From positions 434,001 through 498,000 of the forward strand of contig JAUTDX010007113.1 in the NCBI GenBank assembly GCA_030844895.1: a stretch of 64,000 nt of DNA. Direction: 5' to 3'. How positions within the stretch are numbered: the stretch's first letter is position 1; each line of letters begins with the position of its first letter. A model generated the notes under the pieces. It saw nothing but the letters and a program-made list of their open reading frames with translations, was not told the origin of the DNA and did not search any database. The position numbers were made by a program, and so were the translations under genes. This document shows, piece after piece, positions 59,151 through 64,000 of this stretch. This stretch comes from Ambrosia x helenae. Its lineage: Eukaryota; Streptophyta; Magnoliopsida; Asterales; Asteraceae.

Positions 59151-61672
59151 TGTAACACCCCAACCGATGGCGGAAACATCGAGGTGTCACGTAGTGACGA
59201 TTGTTCAATAGCACATGGACTAAATTGTAAATATTAATAGCAAATAACTTCCATTGTTTCAAAACGAATACAAAGAGTCTTAATAGAAATTTCAAACAGA
59301 AATAATAAATGTCCAACTTTTATTTAAGCACTAGGTCCAGCCTAAGCGTGAAAGCATATAAGATCAAACGTCACCTGAAACATGTACAAAACAATTTTGT
59401 CAACACATATAATGTATTGGTGAGTACACCCGTTTGATATATATAGTATAGAAATAAAATGTTTCGCAATTCATGTGTTGTATACCGTTTGCAAATATGT
59501 AATTAAGTAGTATCAGTCAAAACCAAACCTGAGAATAATGACTAACACATGACTAACAAACTGAATAATGAATTAACATGACAATGACCAAGATTCTCTC
59601 AAGAGAGTCTCAAGGGGGTATACCATAGTACTATTCACTGAAATGCTAGGCCGCCCAGCGGTTAATGATTAAGCATAATACACACCAAATCACATAAGGC
59701 AAACACACATGAGAATTGCATTAAGTATAAGAAATAAAACTTGTTTAATAGGTACATGAATCATCCCGAAATAGTAAAACAGTAAAGAAAAGGGAAAGAT
59801 ATACTCACAGTTCGCTAAATATAAATTCCGAGAAAGTTCGTCGTAAAGGCTTAAGAATTCCGAAGAATTCAACCTATATATAAAAATACTAAATGAGGAA
59901 AATAATTTAAAAAAATCTAAGACGACGAATCATCTAAGGCATTAGGGCTCGTTAGACTCGTATTAGGGAAAATGAAATTGTTAGTAATGATTTTAACAAC
60001 CGTTTTTGAAATAAATATATTTACAATGAATTTAGTAAATGACTAAAACTCTTATGTGTTTCACATATAGATATAAATTCCATTTTATAGAAAAATAGCC
60101 TTGAGATAGAGTTAACGATTTATATTTAATTAAACAATTTATTATTAAATCTAATTTAAATACAAATAGCATCAATAATACAAGATATGATCCCAAAATG
60201 ATATTATTATGAGAAATAATTATTTTATGATGTGGAATACTAAAATAATATTTCCATAATTTCTTTTAATTTATTTGTGTTTAAAACATTTTTAATAAAT
60301 TTAAATGATGTTTTAATGATTAAAATTAGTAAAATAACAAAAATAATCATTTTATAAGAAATTATATTTTATTACCGTTTATTATTCATTGAAATAAGTC
60401 TCCAGAAAATTTGAGGTTAAAATCTCTTAAAATGAATTTTTTATCATTTAATTATGATTAAAACGATTAAATTCAATAAAAATATAAAATTTAGACATTT
60501 TCCGGAAAATAAAAGTGTCGAAATCTCATTTTAGATGTCAAGATGTCATGTCTAAATTTTCATGATTTTTGGATAAATAATGGATTTATTACAAATATTC
60601 TAAGTTTATATGTAATAGATATGTATAAATCAAGGAAAAGAAATATAAACCAAAAAAAAATGGTGGTCCAAGGGGGTCGAACCCGGATCCCCATAGTGTA
60701 ACCCAACAGCTTTAACCACTAGTCCATCTATTCCATTTGTAACATATCTGAAGATGATTTATATTTATATTATTAACTAAACATGTCTTTTTCCCCAATT
60801 TATCTAACACAAGAACCCTAACCCTAAGTTTTACAATCCAACACAAAGAACGGTTCTTAACCCTTGAGACCATAGGGTTTTTACAGAGGGCTCAACAATG
60901 ATCAGAATTACATAAAAAAAACGACTTACAGCGATTTAAGGGCCGCGAGAAGCAAACAAAAACCGGAAAAAAAAGAACCAATCGAACAGTTTTTTTTGGA
61001 CGAAGATTTGATGATATTCAGGTCGTTTAGAAGCGGAATGAGGGCAGACGCAAGATGGGATTGTCAAATTTATATAGAAACGAGTTGAAACGCATGTTTA
61101 TTAACCATAAAAACTTCCGACCGGTTACACTTTGTGCCATTAAAAGTCTCTTAAAACAGCGTTTAAACGCTTAATTATGAGTCAAAACCTACGATTAATG
61201 ATGGAGAAAGCCTTTGGGATGGTTAAAAGCCCTGAAACGGATATTATGAGGCCTTGCCGGAACAAATTCCGGCGGCCGGAATCTTTGTGTGGCCGGATTT
61301 GCGAGCAACAGCAGATATGAGTTTTTTTTTTCTTTTAAACTTTCAGGATTTGGCAATTATGGCCCCTCACATTTACTTTAGTTAGTTTCAAAGTTTTTCT
61401 AGTTAGTTTTCCTTTAATAAAAACTAACTAAGTTAACTTTTTAACTTAAAACTTTTATAACTTGAAATTTTTATGATATATATATATATTTTTTTTGAAT
61501 AACGTTGCAACATACGCGTTAGATTAAATCGATATCGAGATCCAAAATACATGCAAATAACATAACTTAAATTTCGCACATTTATTGAATTTGAAAACGA
61601 CAACGATTACAAGAAATGTTTGAAGGACTAAAGTTGTAAATTAGATAAAAGCCAAGGGTGACGGATGTCACA
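59151..61672 (-). repeat. LTR I, shared between two tandem copies
   Basis: 2522 bp, nearly identical to 47803-50328. On its left is a PBS (as for a 5' LTR) and on its right the polypurine tract AGTCTCCCCT (as for a 3' LTR). A single-copy insertion would have host DNA on one side. Confidence 0.93.
60662..60726 (-). other. tRNA-like Pol III promoter cassette in LTR I (right copy)
   Basis: Identical to 49313-49378 over the cassette, as expected for the duplicated LTR. Confidence 0.65.
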
Positions 61673-63600
61673 GTCTCCCCTACTTTAGAAAATTTCGTCT
61701 CGAAATTTATTTTAAGTGGAGGTTCCTGTAAAGAGATGAGGGTACTTTGTCTTCATTTGGTCTTCACGTTCCCAAGTAAATTCTGGGCCACGTTTAGATT
61801 CCCAACGAACCTTGACAATAGGAATACGGCTACGCTTAAGAGTCTTGACTTCACGATCCATAATTTCCACGGGTTTCTCCGTGAAACGCATCGTTTCGTC
61901 AACTTGAATATCCTCCAGTGGAACATGTAAATTCTCATCCGCCAAACACTTTTTCAAGTTCGATACATGGAAGGTAGGGTGAACGTTGTTGAGTTCATCG
62001 GGAAGGTCTAGCTTGTAAGGCACTTTTCCAATCCTTTCCAAAATCTTAAATGGGCCTACATATCTAGGAGCAAGCTTTCCCTTTTTCCCGAAACGAAAAA
62101 CACCCTTCCAAGGTGAGACTTTAAGAAGAACCATGTCACCAACTTGAAATTCCAAGGGTTTACGCCTTTGATCAGCGTAACTCTTCTGTCTACTCTGAGC
62201 TGCCAGTAAGGATCCACGAATAAGCGCAATTTTGTCTGTTGTTTCCTGAACAAGTTCAGGACCAGTAATGAGAGTATCACCGACCTCACTCCAACACACA
62301 GGAGAACGACATTTGCGACCATAGAGAGCTTCAAAAGGTGCCATACGGATACTGGCATGATAGCTATTATTATACGAAAACTCAACCAAAGGCAAGTGTG
62401 AATCCCAATTACCACCAAAATCTATGACACAAGCCCGAAGCATATCTTCTAATGTTTGAATAGTACGCTCCGTTTGACCATCTGTCTGAGGATGGTATGC
62501 TGTGCTAAGATTTAGTTTAGTTCCCAACGTGTCATGAAGAGTTTGCCAAAAACGAGAAGTGAACGTGCTGTCACGATCAGAAATGATGCTCAAAGGAGTT
62601 CCATGACGACTAATGATCTCGGCGATATAAAGATTAGCCAGTTTCTCAGCCGAATAAGTCTCACGAATGGGTAAAAAGTGTGCAGATTTGGTTAAACGAT
62701 CCACAATGACCCATATACTATCATGACCTCGTGCAGTGCGGGGTAATTTAGTAATGAAGTCCATAGCAATGTTCTCCCATTTCCACACAGGAATCTCTGG
62801 TTGTACAAGCAAACCAGAGGGACGTTGATGCTCAGCTTTGACCTTGGCACAAGTAAGGCATTTAGCCACGTAGTGAGCTATATCCTTCTTCATACCGGGC
62901 CACCAATACATGGGACGCAGATCCTGATACATCTTATCTGCACCAGGGTGAATGGAGTAACGAGTCTTATGAGCCTCGTCCATGATAAAGGTTCTAAGAT
63001 TATCACGATCAGGAATCCATAGACGATTGGAGAGATAGAGCAGTCCATGTTTCGTTTCCAAAAGATTTTCAGCTCCACATGACATTTCGTTGTACATATT
63101 GCCTTCAGTAACCGAAACATGTTGAGCTTCATAGATTCGAAGTTTGAGGTCATGAGTCTGAATGCAGTTAAGTTGAGTATACGCCTTGCGACTAAGAGCG
63201 TCAGCCACAACATTCGCTTTTCCAGGATGATAGCGAATCTCACAATCATAATCATTTAGAAATTCAACCCATCGACGTTGTCGCATATTTAGATCTTTTT
63301 GGTTGAAAATATGTTGAAGACTCTTGTGATCAGTAAAGACCACACACTTAGTACCATACAGATAGTGTCTCCAAATTTTCAATGCGAATACAACGGCTCC
63401 AAGTTCAAGATCATGAGTAGTGTAATTTTTCTTAGATGTTTTCAATTGTCGTGATGCATAAGCGATGACCTTGCCTCGTTGCATGAGTACACAACCAAGG
63501 CCTAGGTGAGATGCATCACAGTACACCACAAAATCGTCAACACCATCAGGAAGGGAGAGAACAGGAGCGTCACAAAGCTTTTGTTTCAAAGTTTGAAATG
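61673..63600 (-). CDS. Element I RNase H-integrase-chromodomain region
   Basis: An uninterrupted - strand frame runs from the insertion point at 63600 to a stop at 61712. It begins in the RT-RNase H linker (FQTLKQKLCDAPVLSLPDG), then RNase H with VVYCDASHLGLGCVL and FTDHKSLQHIF. The integrase zinc region follows (HPGADKMYQDL...CLTCAKVK), then the integrase core with DFITKLPRTARGHDSIWV and SDRDSTF, and a C-terminal chromodomain-like segment. The 5' part of the polyprotein is cut off by LTR II at 63601. No internal stops, so the element was probably active recently. Confidence 0.93.
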
Positions 63601-64000
63601 TGTAACACCCCAACCGATGGCGGAATCATCGAGGTGCCACGTAGTGACGATTGTTCAAAAGCTCATGGTACTAAAATGTAAATATTATTGAATAAACCAA
63701 AATTGTCTTGCATGGAAATGGAAATACATTGTCTAAATGAAATGTAAATATTGAAATAACTGAATTAAAATAAAGCACTAAATGTCTCTTGTTAAAGCAC
63801 TAGATCAAACTGCACCTGAAACATGTACAAAATAGATTTGGTCAACATATGAAATGTTGGTGAGCATTCCTAGTTTTGATATATATAGTAGGTTAAAAAG
63901 TTATACAATTCAAGTGCAAGCTACAGTGCAAATATGTAAACCATGTATCATACAAATGAGCGAAATCAACCCTGTGACTGTATAATGTACTGTATGAACT
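63601..64000 (-). repeat. LTR II, partial (left LTR of element II, runs off the window)
   Basis: Matches the first 400 bp of 52931-55564 with very few differences (e.g. TCTTGCATGG versus TCTTACATGG). It starts directly after the AAATG target duplication at 63596-63600. Confidence 0.92.

Larger units (their letters stand above)
47803..64000 (-). mobile_element. Tandem, nested Tekay-type chromovirus cluster (elements I and II)
   Basis: From left to right: LTR I (47803-50328), element I integrase end, deletion junction at 51415/51416, element II gag and PBS, LTR II (52931-55564), element I RT-protease-gag and PBS, LTR I (59151-61672), element I integrase-RNase H, then LTR II again from 63601 to beyond the window. 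The middle LTR I has a PBS on its left and a polypurine tract on its right, so it is both the 5' LTR of one copy and the 3' LTR of the next. Element II's AAATG target duplication is found at 55565-55569 and 63596-63600. Ty3/gypsy order, a chromodomain-like C-terminus and 2.5-kb LTRs point to the Tekay/Del lineage. Confidence 0.9.

Overview
This window is plant nuclear DNA, almost certainly from a eudicot and most likely from a daisy-family (Asteraceae) species. The reasons are spliced genes of plant type, dense nested transposons, plant L1-type LINEs, a Tekay-like chromovirus, and a second LINE type that I associate with Asteraceae annotations. The family assignment comes from recalled protein families, not from a search. 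Only two host genes are convincing, both on the + strand. One (11874-13571, with a 5' UTR exon near 6560-6738) encodes a 420-residue coiled-coil protein with a C-terminal membrane anchor and no known function. The other (24163-27530, nine exons) encodes a 409-residue ERA-type GTPase with a KH domain, probably targeted to the chloroplast. Without the transposons between them, the two genes would lie about 1.5 kb apart.

Layout. 1-6500: AT-rich DNA, SINE-like pieces, and a 5'-truncated LINE with perfect 17-bp target duplications (2221-4650). 6560-13571: the coiled-coil gene; its 5.1-kb 5'-UTR intron holds an antisense LINE of R2/RLE-like design and a hAT-type MITE, and is framed by a diverged direct repeat. 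14050-23161: a four-level nest in which a MITE is split by a hAT element, which holds two MULE-like elements, one of which holds a Ty1/copia element. Target duplications support each level except the copia. 24163-27530: the ERA gene, with a SINE-like head and two MITEs in its introns and one GC-AG intron. 27986-29702: a solo LTR and two PIF/Harbinger-type MITEs. 30441-35870: a decayed antisense LINE with both ORFs. 38047-41111: a small hAT MITE and a short LTR element with TAAAG target duplications. 42192-42455: a possible Harbinger-associated gene remnant. 43884-46861: a Tekay-type solo LTR containing a LINE tail.

47731-64000 is the most unusual part. A chromovirus (element I, coding on the - strand) carries a second chromovirus (element II) inside its polymerase gene. 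The composite was then duplicated in tandem so that one LTR (59151-61672) serves both copies. The left copy later suffered a large internal deletion. The AAATG target duplication of element II is seen on opposite sides of the insertion in the two copies, which is what ties the reconstruction together.

I see no bacterial-type system, CRISPR array, rRNA or functional tRNA gene. The novelty here is structural: nesting, tandem LTR sharing, and tRNA-like Pol III promoter cassettes embedded in the LTRs. It is not a new multi-gene pathway.
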